This document shows positions 1 to 11,542 of a stretch of 64,000 nt of DNA, in pieces. Both the position numbers and the translations under genes were made by a program. The stretch is from Lactarius indigo. Taxonomy: Eukaryota; Basidiomycota; Agaricomycetes; Russulales; Russulaceae. The stretch spans positions 1,674,001 through 1,738,000 of the forward strand of contig JAFKAC010000002.1 in the NCBI GenBank assembly GCA_025766275.1, read 5' to 3'. Below the pieces are notes generated by a model that was not told the origin of the DNA, searched no databases, and saw only the letters and a program-made list of their open reading frames with translations. Positions within the stretch are counted from its first letter, which is position 1. Each line of letters starts with the position of its first letter.

Positions 1-471
1 GACGTGCAAGTGGAGGTGTCTGTGGCGCACGAATCAACGAGAACGCCAAACTGAACCGCGCAACGCAACTGCAACGCGAACTCACTCCATCGACGGCACG
101 GCGTGGAAGCCGGCCCAGACAGTCCCACGTGAACCCGTACCGCGCCCGCATCTCTTCCTCGATGACGCCGCGCAGGCGCTCAGCCTCGTCCGCCAGCACG
201 CGCAGCGTCTCTTCTGCCCTGTGCGTCTTCCCCAGATGCGTGCCGCCGCAGGAGGGTGCGCAGGTCCGTCAGGTCAGACGATGACGTTCGTTCGTCAGAG
301 AGGCGGGGCAGGACGAGGAAGTGGAAGAGCGCTTTTGGGTAGGCGTCGAAGATGGTGAGCGTGTGCTGCGTGTGCGAGAAGTAGACCTGTGGGCGGGAGC
401 GCGGTGATGGATGGGTCGGACAATTTTGCGTAAGTGCGCAGGACTTTGAGTGGCGACGACGACGACGTCAT
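1..471 (-). CDS. Aprataxin-like HIT-domain DNA repair hydrolase, 3' part outside window
   Basis: Aprataxin (HNT3 in yeast) removes AMP from abortive DNA ligation ends in the nucleus. The minus-strand ATG is at 469-471. The protein opens with VLRTYAKLSDPS, then VYFSHTQHTLTIFDAYPKA and LFHFLVLPR, the usual fungal aprataxin start. A GT-AG intron spans 20-85. After splicing, the HIT motif HLHLHV is read at the very edge (1-19), so the gene is cut in its active site and the zinc-finger end is missing. Three single extra bases break the frame (about 390, 248 and 121). Each can be read as a four-base codon whose two possible third bases are synonymous, so I treat them as consensus artefacts, not decay. 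Identity is firm; intactness depends on that reading. Confidence 0.8.
20..85 (-). other. Intron in the aprataxin-like gene
   Basis: The donor GTGAGT (minus strand, 80-85) follows codons for VPSM plus GA. The acceptor CACAG lies just before base 19. Joining gives MEHLHLHV, the expected HIT-box context. Confidence 0.75.
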
Positions 472-1330
472 GAGGAGGCTCCGTCTTTGTTCTCTCTGAG
501 CTTGAAGCCCCCTGTCTAGCCTCGTCCCGGTGGGTCGGGTTACAGCAATAGGAATAGGAATCGCCTTCTCTCTAATCACGATTCCTCGTTTGGTCCTCCG
601 ATGGGTAATAATGACTTCCAGAATACCCGGTTCGTAGTCTATGACAGTCTCAGCACCGCGCCTTCGACCCATTTCGAGAAAGTGATCAGTGAAAAGGTTG
701 TGGGTGAGGGTGAGCCCGGTGTATAATTTTCGCCAGATCATTTTATACTGTAGTACTGTAAATAAATGCGCTACATACCTTATTCTTCACAAAATATCCA
801 TAGACGCGCGAGGGCGCATGAAGAAGACTGGGTGGGGGCGAGAGCACAAGTTTGCGAGCTTGTGAGCGTTCAGTTTTGTCTTCTTACCGTTGACTAGCTC
901 ATCTCCGGGATGAATCCGGGGTGAATATTCGACGAATGTGTGGAACAATGGAAGTGATGGTTCACCACGCCAGTCATTTCACGCATCCTGGATTCTACAA
1001 TACCATTCTTTGAGGTCGTCCAGGTGGTCGTGAGCCGTGCCTAGGGTCGGGCGACGCAAATGACCTGATACTTTCCCATACGTGGACGTCCAGTAGACTA
1101 GCCCCTCCACGTCACCCCTGCAAGGGCGAGGACCGAGGAGACAATTGTCGAACTGATCACCATGGTAAGTCGGGAGAGGACATGATGTATGCTCAAAAGT
1201 GACACCCTGTGGATGAGTCTCGTCTGACGCTCGCGCGTCAGGCATGTCGACACGTTTGCAAGATCGGAATAGGTGTACAGGCAGTAGTGGATATGGTACA
1301 AGTCCGACTCGATGAGCCGACAATTGGAAT
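472..1330. other. Intergenic, no supported gene
   Basis: This lies between the start of aprataxin and the stop of the Rab-GAP gene. Open frames exist on the minus strand (for example 979-1323) but resemble nothing I recognise and lack a convincing start. It probably holds the aprataxin promoter and the GAP 3' end. Confidence 0.5.
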
Positions 1331-4297
1331 CTATGCGCGACGTGCCACTAGCAACTCTCGTAATTCCTCACTCAGTTCTGGATAAGCGACCTGCGGCGTC
1401 AATCCGGCCTCTCCTCCGGGCTTACGATGGCGGAGACCATCCGTGGCCGAGGTACCGGCGCTTTGCTCGATGCGACGGCGGTCCATGTCCGCGACCAACT
1501 GCTGGAAGGAGAGGAAGAGCACCTCGGCTTGGGCGAGTGTGGTGTCGAGTTCGATGGTCATACTCAACTCGTTGCAGTACTAAGAATCAGGGAGTTTGAG
1601 CATTGGCAGGCAGACGGACGATGAAGATACGTACCTTCAGGATCTCGTCGAATTCGACGAGGTACCGCAGCATGACGTCGCGATGCGACTCCAGCACGGC
1701 GAGTGCAACAAAGAGGACCATTCCGTTCGTGTAATAATCCGTCCATAGAACCTCCCACAAACGGAGAACGTCTTCGAACGGGAACTCGCGCTTGAACGAG
1801 ATAAGGATCCACCTGCTCCAGAGGCCTGGGTCAAAACGATACGAATACGGAGAATAGCAAAGGAAACCTGCCGAAAACAGAAGAACAAATTCAACCCGTC
1901 TGTCTTCTCAAAGTGCCGATATAGCTCTGGGTCCATGAATTGCAGCAGTTGCTGGAGAGTCGACAGCTGCTTCTTCATCCCGCTCTGGTCACGGAGAAAG
2001 TTTTGTTTCTGCCAGGCCGCATAGGCGTCAAATCGCGCCCGAGTAAAGTAGCACAAACGTCGTAACGTACCATTCGATTCATCACTTCCACGAAACACCA
2101 AAATGTCAATGGTTCGTCCGACCCAGCGACGACATACAAGGGTGCGCAGAGATCTGACATGCCCTGGACATACCCTTCGGCGCGCTGTCAGAGTTGACAC
2201 TGTCCCCAAAAACTTAGAACGACGCACCCAGATTCTTCTCGTAGAAATTGTACGTCAAAAGAATGGAACCGAGCCGGTCTATATGCTCATTGGACGGTGA
2301 CTGCGCGCCAACCTCGTTTGGTGTGGGTGAGATTGTAGAATAACGTTGGTGCTCTTGCTTCTCCGGATCGAGGGGTATGTCAGACGACTGATTATTGGCA
2401 AATAGAGGCTGAGTTCGGTCCGTTCGACGGCAGTCGACGTCTATCCGATGACGTTCCTGTTCCTGTCTGAGTACGGGAACCGTAGCGCAAAACAAATGCA
2501 AGAAGTACCTCAATAACATCCTGTCTGTCAAAAACTTCTGGCTTGCCGAACCACTCATCTTTGATTTCATGGTACTGTTTCCTGGAAAATCCATGATTAC
2601 CCGGAAAATAGGCTGACGGCTCAAGGTCACCCACATCTTGGCTTGCCAGAGTCTTCGCCGTTCGTCTTCAGGTAACATCCCATGCATAGACACCAAGCAA
2701 ATAAGGCCACAACTTCTTCCTTGCCTGACCCTTATCGCTAATTCCCCGTTGGAAAATCTCCATACGTAGCCTTTCGCTCGAAATCTTTGGGCGACCATCA
2801 GGAGTAAACCACTCGGTGAACACCTCCACGCCGACGGGGTGCTTCGGGTCCCTCGACGACTTTGGTGTTGGTAGGTTCGCAGTAGAATGTAAGAGCTCAA
2901 AGACCCCGAGTTCTCCATCTTCCTCCGCCGTGGATGCTGAAGCATTTGCGGGCACTGCCCGCGCCTCGCGTCGCCGCGCACGTTCACCCTCCTCGGCAAC
3001 GATACGCGCCCATCGAGCGAGATACACACGCGCGCTCTCAAACTCTCCGACACCGCCCTTTTCCACCCAGCTGCCCCACTCCAAGTCTCCATTGACGTTC
3101 ACCAGAGACTTCACCGGATCAGGCAAGTGTGGTACGATCGGCTTTGCGAGTGGATGTGAGAGGATGTTTTGGGCGGCGTGTTTGGTGGCACGCGTGATGT
3201 TCGCAAAGGACTGCAGAAGTGCGGCGCGGGCCTGCGAAGAGGCACCTGGGGAGGAGGGCGACAGCGGTAGCGAGCGATGTAAGACGGACGAGTACTGTGA
3301 ATAGGGATTCGGAGGAGTGTTACTGGAGGATAGAGGACGCTGGCCGACGGTGTGCTGGCACAGGTGAGTGAGAGTTGGCGTATGTCGATCGAGCGAGGAT
3401 CTCAGTCGACCGCGTCATCAGAGAATAGTTGGGTTGAATGCGCTTCAATATCCGCCTTGGAGGGGTCGACAAGGATATAGAGTAGATTGAAGGTTGGACC
3501 GGAGGAGAGAGGCATATGAACGTATTCGGGAAAGGAGATCCTCACCACCCCACGACGTTATAGGCCGCCCGGTGGCGGCCTGTCCTGCAAGAGAGGGGGG
3601 AGGGGGATAAGACGTTGATGCGCTGGGTGACGATGGTGACTTTGAAGGTAGGGTGAAAGAGTTTGACTCGTCATCGTGGAAGAAGATTGTTGGAAGGGTT
3701 GAGCCGCTGCTAAGATTGATGCCAATGGACCCGTCTAGAGAGATCATGGGTCTAGTGCAGGGGGGAGGATAAATGAAGAAAATACCTACACCAAGACGAT
3801 AATGATGGTGGTTGAACAATTAGAGAATATATTGATGTTAATGGGATAGAAAAGGCGTAGGACTCTGGCCTTGGAGTAGGCAAGTCAATCAAGACGCCAT
3901 CTGTAGTAACTCTTTGTTAGTACAACGACGATGACGGTCCTTAGAACGTGCCTTCGTCGTCATCATCGTCTATGGGCCGCTCTTCCGTCTTGAGGAACTT
4001 GTCCCACTCTTCTTGACCCTTCTCGGTTAGGAGGGTTTCTGGGATCCAAGCAAGGAGATATGTCGAAGTGAACGCCTCCTGTATATGTGCGTGTCCGATA
4101 GTGAGTGGCACATTCAGAGAAAAGGAAAGGGTTCCCGCACACGTTTGACGATGGTTACAAAGCCAGGGATGTTAGTCGCGAGCGTACGCAGTTGGGTTGA
4201 CATAGACTTTTGACTTTGCATAGATCAACCTGTACTTTGCGCCATCTTCTCCATGCGGGGGTGGTGTACCCACTGTTTCTTGCTTTATTTCTACCAT
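1331..4297 (-). CDS. GYP7: GYP7-like TBC-domain Rab GTPase-activating protein
   Basis: This stimulates GTP hydrolysis by Ypt/Rab GTPases, with yeast Gyp7 acting on vacuolar Ypt7. The start ATG at 4295-4297 gives MVEIKQETVGTPPPHGED, then the N-terminal KSKVYVNPTAYARD and IPGFVTIVKR. Later exons carry LPTIFFHDDES, GGEDLLSRIRSYASLLRS, and the Gyp7 linker ending NILSHPLAKPIVPHLPDPVK. The TBC domain includes LRMEIFQRGI and RKKLWPYLLGVYAWD. It has both catalytic fingers: arginine (IDVDCRR) and glutamine (YVQGM). DPELYRHFEKTDGLNLFFCF follows. The stop is the TAG at 1331. At least eight short introns are needed, one of them GC-AG (3901-3951). One extra base at 4174-4175 (GA[CT]) shifts the frame and is probably a consensus artefact. 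Identity is secure; exon ends in the middle are approximate. Confidence 0.85.
3901..3951 (-). other. GC-AG intron in the GYP7-like gene
   Basis: On the minus strand the exon ends GACGAAG, the intron opens GCACGT, contains a perfect TACTAAC branch point and closes CTACAG. Splicing joins the acidic stretch to DGVLIDLP, the expected Gyp7 continuation. No nearby GT donor keeps the frame. Confidence 0.7.
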
Positions 4298-4530
4298 TGT
4301 TCCAGGCCAGAATAATAACGGATCTGACTTAGATGGTGTGCAGGTGGGTAGGACGAGCTGTGCTTAAAGTCCTCAGTTAACTGGCTTGGTGACGCTTGTT
4401 GCTCAGTTGCTGCGGCTGCGGCGGCCCGGATCAGGCCCGATCCGACAAGAAGAGGCATGCAACATGTGAAATAAGGGTGTAAGGTGCTACAGACAAGACT
4501 ATACAGGTCCCAAAAAAAACGGCTGCCAAA

Positions 4531-4969
4531 TCATTTTGAGTAGCTCCACACGTTACGGAGTACTAGAGGGCATAAAGTGGTCAACCCCTTCATTTAGCAT
4601 CGTGGAAGACAGGAAATCGCGCTTACATCCCGCTTTTGTAGCCAGCCGGTTCAATGAGTCATCGCTCTCTCCTTGGGCACGCACTTGGCCGCTGAGTGCG
4701 AACGAAGTCGAGGTAGAGAGTGCACGGCCATTCGCATCGACGTCAGCGATCACGATCTGCACCGATGCGTGGTCCTTCGAGGTGATGAGGCGATCTATAA
4801 TCCACGCATCGTCAGATACTACACAATACTCTCCAGGACCACAGTTTACTCACTAGTTGCTGCACACTTGCGAGGAACGTAAAGGTCAACAAGAAGGCCC
4901 TGCGTGAAGAAAGCGTGATCAAATAGTATTTGTAACCGTTCTACCCGGACATACCTGGTCGTTTTCCAT
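4531..4969 (-). CDS. RPS21: 40S ribosomal protein S21 (eS21)
   Basis: This is a small-subunit ribosomal protein needed for 20S pre-rRNA maturation. Four exons (4969-4955, 4899-4854, 4794-4627, 4562-4531) join exactly. They give MENDQ, then GLLVDLYVPRKCAAT, N-RLITSKDHASVQI, FALSGQVRAQGESDDSLNRL and the C-terminal NVWSYSK. Introns open GTATGT, GTGAGT and GTAAGC and close CAG, TAG and TAG. The length of about 88 residues matches the family. No frame errors are present. The first exon is only 15 nt, a pattern common in fungal ribosomal protein genes. Confidence 0.95.
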
Positions 4970-5690
4970 GACGAGTCTGCACCAATATAAGGAGAATATG
5001 AAGTGTTCTTGGGACTAAGGATGCGTGGGATTCCTTGTGAGGTGAAACTGTACAGTTGTGGCTCCTGCATGGTCATATTACATAATGTTGGGGCATAGCT
5101 CCGTCTCAGGGGTCAGGTTACTTGCTTTGTCAGTCAGGCTGCTCACTATGGGGCCTTCTATAGCTGTCATGTATCCAGTCATACCTCTCAGCTCCTTGAT
5201 GCATCTGTCACAGATACCGTGTCCAGTAGGCTCCACTGCTGAGACTGAGTTGCCCTGACTTCCCTTTTTTATACCTAGTCAAGATTCATCGCGTCCCACG
5301 GAGAGGTTGGTGTGTGAATCCGAATAACCCTTTTCACGGATCTGTCATGTGTTTGGCACCACCTATATCCACGTCGGCGCCCTCACAGCCTGCTAATATT
5401 CCATGTGGGTGACACTAATTGACGTATCGTCCTGGCGGAAGGGGCTAAATTCTCGCCGAACAAAGAAGGTAGTCTCACCATCGGACCACCTTCGTATAAT
5501 TTAACTCCTTGATTCAACCAAGTGCGCCAAAGATGTGAACCTGTTCAATCAGGAGCCCGAGTTGGACTAGGAACTGCTATGGGCCGAAATAGTAGTGAAC
5601 GGTAGATACGAGTACAACGGCTAGCATTTTGTTCTGTATAGATACAATAGATGTCTTCTTTTTGAAGAATTCATTCAGTTCCCGACATTT
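4970..5690. other. Intergenic, no supported gene
   Basis: About 720 bp between the RPS21 start and the LEU4 stop. Short open frames only, none recognisable. It should contain the RPS21 promoter. Confidence 0.5.
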
Positions 5691-8270
5691 TCACGCCCGC
5701 GCTTTCCAGACTACCCCGACTCGACTGACCGCGGACACAACAGCATGTAGACCAGAAGCCGTGATGTCTGTATCCGAAACAACACCCCAACCAGACGTCT
5801 TGCGTTCCCGCTCATTCTCCGCCACCGTGTACACGAGTTCGACGTAGGTCGCGGCACTGACCTCTGTGCCCTCGCCGATTGCGTGCTCCGAGTACTCACG
5901 AATCACGAGAGCACCTTGGACGAGTTGATGGAGGCATGCTAGCAAGTGCCGATAAGGGGCCGTTGCCGATACCTTTGACGGTTTCCACCTTTCTGTCAAG
6001 CACGAACTCGCCCGAGAGACGTATTCCCCTCTCCACGCGATCAAGCTCGAAGGACTTGAGCGACAGCTGCGCCGGCGGCAAGCCATACCCATATGTCTCC
6101 TTGAATAGCACGCTCAGTGCGTCCTGCGCAATCTCGCCGCCGGAACTTGCTGCGGCACGCTGCACGACCTCGAAGAATGCGGCCTGCAGGCGCCGTGGAA
6201 GCTCCAGTCCAAGCGAATTGAGGATGACAGACGCCACGTCCGATTGGCCGGAGAGTGCGTTGAACCCGACAGAGAGCTTGAGTTCTGGGAGCGGACGGTC
6301 CTCGATGTACGAATTCACCGCGGAGAGTACGGAGCGAAGACCAGAGGCCGAAACGTCGCGATCAACACCAGCACCCCACCACGAGCGCGTAGACTTGCGG
6401 TCGTTCGAAGGGACAAGCTCGATGAACGATGCTGCACGTGAGTTTTGTTGATCAGTCTCGGTGTTGATTGGGTGCACGGTATACTCGCGGAGGGCGAGGT
6501 CAACGTCGAGGTGCGTCAAGAGTGCGTGGAGTAGGGCGGAGATGGGGCCATTGCCGTCACCACGAATAACCCGCAGAACCCCATCGACTAAAATGGTCCC
6601 GTCAAATTGGCGAACATTTCGTGCTTCGTCGGCGCCGTCCGGGTTTGGCGCAGGCGTGATTTTGAAAGAACGGAGCGCGAGCCGCCCTTCATATTTGCCA
6701 CTCCCGAAATGGTATGCCTCGCGGAATGCGGTGGTGATGTCGTCGACGGTCATCTCACGAGCCTCGCGGTCTGCAACGGCTTGAACAACTTTATAGAACG
6801 CGATTTGCATCTTGCGTGGGAGATCGAGCTGCAAGTATTGCTTGACGAGATATGCGATGCCACCCTTGCCTGACTGCGAGTTGACACGGATGACCGCCTC
6901 GTACGTTTGACCGAGGTCCGCCGGGTCGATAGGTAGGTATGGCATCTCCCAAATTTCGCCGTCCCCACGCGTCCGCGCAAGTGCATGCCGTTTCGCCTGG
7001 TCCTCGAAACCTTTCTTGATGGCGTCTTGATGAGAACCAGAGAAGGCAGTGAAGACGAGTTCCCCTGCATATGGGTGGCGGGGGTGAACGGGAAGGTCGT
7101 TGCACTGAGTCACGATATCGATGATACGTTGGATGTCGCCGAAATCGACGTTTGGGTGGATACCTTGCGTGTAATAGTTTAACGCGAGGTTGACGAGGTC
7201 AACGTTCCCTGTACGCTCTCCATTTCCAAAGAGACATCCTTCTACGCGGTCTGCTCCGGCAAGAATCCCAAGCTCCGCGGCGGCGATGCCTGTCCCTGTG
7301 TGCGGTGTAAGTGTAAAATTGTGCATAAGGACACTGGTACCTACCTCTGTCATTGTGTGGGTGCAGACTGATGAGGATCTTCTCGCGCTCTGATATGTGA
7401 GTGTGAAAATATTCCACCTGAACCCAAGTAAACGCGAGTTAACCGGTGAGCGTGTGAGTGCGCACTAGATCAGCGAAATGATTTGGCGGTGCGATCTCGA
7501 CAGTAGCTGGTAGATTAAATATGATTTTATTCAGAGTGTCAGTGCCCGCTTTTCCCCACGCGGCTTTGACGGCGTCGCAAATTGCCACAGAGAATTCGGG
7601 TTCTGTCTGCGAGAATGTCTCTGGGCTATATTCGTATCTGAAGACGGTTCCGTGCTTTTGTGTGCACTCTTCGGTGAGACGACGGACGAGTTTCGTGTGC
7701 TCCACTGCGAGCTGAATAGTCTCCTCTTTCGAGTTTTTGAAGACGACGCCCCTGAATAATGGGGATGTCGCATTGTACATATGAATGATAGCCTGCTTGG
7801 TGCCTGCGACGGAGTCAATGGTCCGCGTGATTAGATCCTCCCGTGCTGGCGTCAAAACCTATGAAACCCTCGTTTGTCACTAAGCCCTAGGGAAAAAAGG
7901 ATGGATCTCACCTGTACCCACACATCGTCCGGAACCTGCTTCTTTTCGATGAGGCCGCGCACAAAATTAAAATCTGTATCACTAGCAGCAGGGTATGCAA
8001 CCTCGATCTCCTTGTAACCGCATTGAACAAGCAGCTGAAAAAAGGTGGTTTTTTGCTCGATGGTCATAGGATTTGCTAAGGCTTGATTTCCGTCACGTAG
8101 ATCTGTGGAGAGCCATATTGGGGGTACAGTAGATCTCTTGGAGGGCCATTGACGACTTTGGAGATGGAGAGGAGTGTACGGCTTGTACTTTTGAGATGGG
8201 TCAATGCTAGACGCAGAATTTAGCTCGTGCGCACAACACAAAAAGAAATTGCTCACAGCATACATGGCAT
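5691..8270 (-). CDS. LEU4: 2-isopropylmalate synthase (leucine biosynthesis)
   Basis: This condenses acetyl-CoA with 2-ketoisovalerate, the first committed step to leucine. The start ATG is at 8268-8270 in a 14-nt first exon (MPCML). Exons: 8270-8257, 8206-7912, 7858-7466, 7417-7345 and 7295 onward. The catalytic HMGL-like domain shows [30 protein letters not shown] and SLHPHNDRG. The C-terminal LeuA dimer/regulatory domain is present twice in tandem-like segments ([16 protein letters not shown] and [16 protein letters not shown], each with a short linker). The stop TGA is at 5691-5693. One extra base at 5943-5944 (CT[TG] before CTA) shifts the frame near the end; both readings encode Leu. 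A TGAGTCA site lies upstream. The duplicated regulatory segment is unusual. Confidence 0.9.
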
Positions 8271-8325
8271 GATGGATGATTCGAGTCAAAGTCAAGGAGT
8301 CAAGGAACGAAATGTGCTTTGAAAA

Positions 8326-8332
8326 TGAGTCA
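8326..8332. promoter_or_regulatory. Gcn4/CPC1-type site TGAGTCA in the LEU4/GluRS divergent promoter
   Basis: A perfect TGAGTCA lies 56 bp upstream of the LEU4 start and 96 bp upstream of the glutamyl-tRNA synthetase start. Several GAGTCA/AGTCAA half sites sit at 8283-8303. In yeast and Neurospora this motif binds the cross-pathway control activator at amino acid synthesis genes. Confidence 0.55.
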
Positions 8333-8427
8333 AAAGTTAGATGGCCCTAGATTGTGGTTAGGAGTAATGGGAAGATAATCGCACATCTCCCATCGCTCAC
8401 GCATACATCTACGTCGACCGAATATCA

Positions 8428-11137
8428 ATGGCCGTCGGAAACCTCGTTGTCTCATCAAAGGCATCTCCATTCCCGTACGCCGCGGTCGCGATAGCGTCGT
8501 ATACCCAGAAGGCTGAGGTAAACTATAACGAGGCGGCCACAGGATTCTCCTTCACATTCGAAGGTACAGAAGTCACGACAGAGGAGGACGCTGTCAAGGC
8601 CCTTTCCAAGGCCGGAGGTCTGGCAGAGGACAGCGTAAAGGTGCGCATAGTCAACTTTTGGGGAATCTACATTTAGTCACCTTGGCTTAGACCCCTGCAT
8701 ACTTCGCTTTGGCCAACTCTCTTGCTAGTACCACAGCAGTACCTCAGATCATAACTTCTCTCGATTCTCTGGACGATCATCTTGCCTACCGCACCTTTCT
8801 TGTCGGTCACGACATTACTGCAGCAGACTGGTTTGTGTGGGGTGTCCTCAAAGGCATGTTGTTCTCGGAGTCCTCGCATTCGGTTGTGCCCATCGATTTC
8901 GGACAGGCAATTCAAGGCTCATCGGCCTCCTGAAAAATAACAACCATCAGCACCTCTTACGATGGTTCAACCATCTCGAATCCCTCGAGTCTACGCAGGC
9001 AGCATTGGCGGGCCTTGCAGAGGCCAAGGCTTCCAAGGCTCGAGTAAATCAAAAGACAGCATCTTCATTTGCGCTGGGCCTCCAAAACGCCAAAGAGGGA
9101 GAGGTCGTTACTCGCTTCCCTCCCGAGCCCAGCGGCTACCTTCACATCGGTCACACAAAAGCAGCGATTCTAAATAAGTACTTTGCCAAGATGTATAAGG
9201 GCAAGATGATTGTTCGGTTCGACGACACGAATCCTACCAAAGAAAAGGTGAGATTGGCCATCTTAATCAGGTCTCATGGACTCCGCTTATGCGATCTCTC
9301 TTTGAGTCCGAGTTTGAGGAGACAATTCTCGAAGACCTCGACCTCCTGGACATTAAAGGCGACAGTGTCACACATACATCCGATTACTTCGACCAGATAT
9401 ACGAACTTGCCCTCAAGATGATCAAAACCGGGAAGGCGTATGCCGACGATACTGATCAAGCCCAGGTGACTCTTTCTTGTCCGCTGCGACGAACTTATTT
9501 GTTGATAAAATCCACAGATGCGGGAGGAGCGTGGCAAAGGAATTGCATCTAGACGCCGAGATGCCACAGTCGAAGAGAACCTTTCACGATTCGAGGAGAT
9601 GACTAAGGGAACAGATGAAGGCGTCCGGTGGTGTCTCCGAGCCAAGATGAGTGTGGATAATCCTAACAAGGCCATGCGTGACCCCGTTATCTACCGTTGC
9701 AACGTTACGCCACATCATCGTACAGGGTACGCGATATTTTTTGTTACCTGGCGTTTCTCGTGGCTCTAGCTTCCCCTTAGATCAAAGTGGAAGGTTTATC
9801 CTACCTACGACTTCGCTTGCCCCGTTGTAGATTCTCTGGAAGGCGTAACTCATGCCCTCCGCACGAACGAGTACCGGGATCGTAACCCACAATACCACTG
9901 GGTGATCGAGGCTCTTGACATTCGCCCCGTGAATATATGGGATTTCAGCCGGCTCAACTTTATCTACACGCTTCTATCCAAACGCAAGTTGCACTGGTTC
10001 GTCGACAAAGGCCTTGTCAGCGGTTGGGACGACCCGCGTTTTCCGACCGTACGCGGCATCAGGCGTCGCGGGATGACCGTCGAGGCGCTCACACAGTTCA
10101 TGCTATCACAAGGCCCGAGCCAGGCAATCGTATCGCTTGAGTGGGATTCGATCTGGGCGCTGAATAAGAAAATTATTGATCCAATCGCACCGCGGTTCTG
10201 GACAATCCTGAAAACAAAGTAGTGAGTGTGGAATTCTTTCCATATGTATCAGCGCTCTATAAAGAGCAAAATCTAGTGTCTCGGTCACCATCCAAGGTGG
10301 ACCTCCTGAACCAGAGGTCAAGACACTGCCAAGACACAAGAAGAACCCTGATGTTGGCGAAAAGAAGACGGTCTACAGTTCGAGCATCTTGATCGATCAG
10401 GAGGATGCACTTTCGTTCGGGGACAGCGAAGAGGTACGATCGAATTATAGGCAGTGAGACGACGGCCCGCATTCACCAATGACTCTAGGTCACCCTTATG
10501 GACTGGGGAAACGCCATCGTGCGTTCCAAAACGACCGACAGCTCTGGCACGATCACGGCTCTCACCATGGAGCTCAATCTCGACGGTGACTTCCGGAAAA
10601 CCAAGAAGATCACCTGGTTGGCGCAGCCCTCGTCCGCGCACCCGCTCCTCGACGCGACGCTGATCGACTACGACTACCTCATCACGAAGAAGAAGCTCGA
10701 GGAGAACGACGACTGTGAAGGACTTTGTCACGCCGGTGACGGAGTTCCGCGAGGACGCGCTCGCGGATGCGAACGTTCGCGAGCTCAAGCGCGGCGACAT
10801 CATCCAGTTCGAGCGCCGCGGGTACTTCATCTTCGACGGCGTCAAGAACGCGGGACCTGACGGAGGCACGCACCAGACGTGGGAGTTCATCCGCATCCCG
10901 GACGGGCGTGCGGCAGGACTCGCGAGCAAAGCGGGTGCGCCTGCTGCTGAGCAGGCGAAAGAGGACTCTGGCGTCGCTAAGGGAACAAAATCGGCCAATG
11001 ATAAGGATAAGAAGGGGAGAGTAGACACGCCTGCGGATACGAAGATGTACAAGGTCGACTTGGTGGCCGGGATGGAGGACCCTGATACTAGCGATGCCAC
11101 GAAGATGTACAAAATCGACAGCGTGTACAACATATAA
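8428..11137 (+). CDS. GUS1: Cytosolic glutamyl-tRNA synthetase
   Basis: This charges tRNA-Glu in the cytoplasm. Exons: 8428-8640, 8691-8853, 8907-9247, 9307-9465, 9518-9726, 9781-10221, 10277-10433 and 10489-11137. An N-terminal GST-like domain (residues 1 to about 180) ends in [12 protein letters not shown]. The class I core follows with [18 protein letters not shown] (HIGH box), [31 protein letters not shown] (KMSKS-like box) and [17 protein letters not shown]. The anticodon-binding beta-barrels hold [10 protein letters not shown] and [16 protein letters not shown]. The stop TAA is at 11135-11137. The second intron (8854-8906) is GC-AG. An extra base at 10713-10714 (GA[CT]) interrupts the last exon and is probably artefactual. 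The short Lys-rich tail is repetitive (two TKMYK motifs). Confidence 0.92.
8854..8906 (+). other. GC-AG intron in the glutamyl-tRNA synthetase gene
   Basis: The exon ends CTCAAAG, the intron opens GCATGT and ends GGACAG. Joining restores VLKG followed by [20 protein letters not shown], as in other fungal GluRS proteins. Reading through gives a stop. Confidence 0.65.
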
Positions 11138-11542
11138 TACCTCGGCGCCTCAGAAGTATAGATAAAAGGAAATGTAGCCGCAGAAGACAAAACCTTTTTT
11201 TCTTCTTTCCACTTGCTTCTGTCTGCGACTGCAAACAAAATGCGTTCTATCCAGCGAACATTCGGTCGTCCCCACTTGGACCCACGCACCCGAAAGCTGT
11301 ACAAGGACTTGGGATTTGACAACTGTAATATACATTGTAGGATGTAGGAGCAGAGTTGTATGGCGTGCGATGGAATAAAGTCAAGCGGCTGCAGGCGCAA
11401 GACGGGAATATACAAGTGAGGACGAAATTCAAAAGCGAAAAGGCCAAAGGAAAAAAGGAAAAGAAAAGAAAAAAAGCAACACGCGTAACGAAGACGCATG
11501 GCCGAGCATATAAGGTGGGAGTGCATAAATGAAGACCATTTT
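11138..11542. other. Intergenic, convergent 3' ends
   Basis: About 400 bp between two converging genes. No gene seen; presumably 3' UTRs and polyadenylation signals. Confidence 0.5.

Noticed and set aside
979..1323. 114-codon minus-strand open frame between aprataxin and GYP7
   Set aside because: No recognisable motif, no good start context and composition no different from other non-coding frames.
3942..4080. Apparent stop after DDDDDEGTF suggesting a separate small gene upstream of GYP7
   Set aside because: A GC-AG intron with a perfect branch point joins it to the next Gyp7 segment in frame.
4174..4175. Programmed +1 frameshift at a stop codon (GAC TAA C) in GYP7
   Set aside because: The same kind of extra base occurs at many sites without stop codons, so a consensus artefact explains all of them better.
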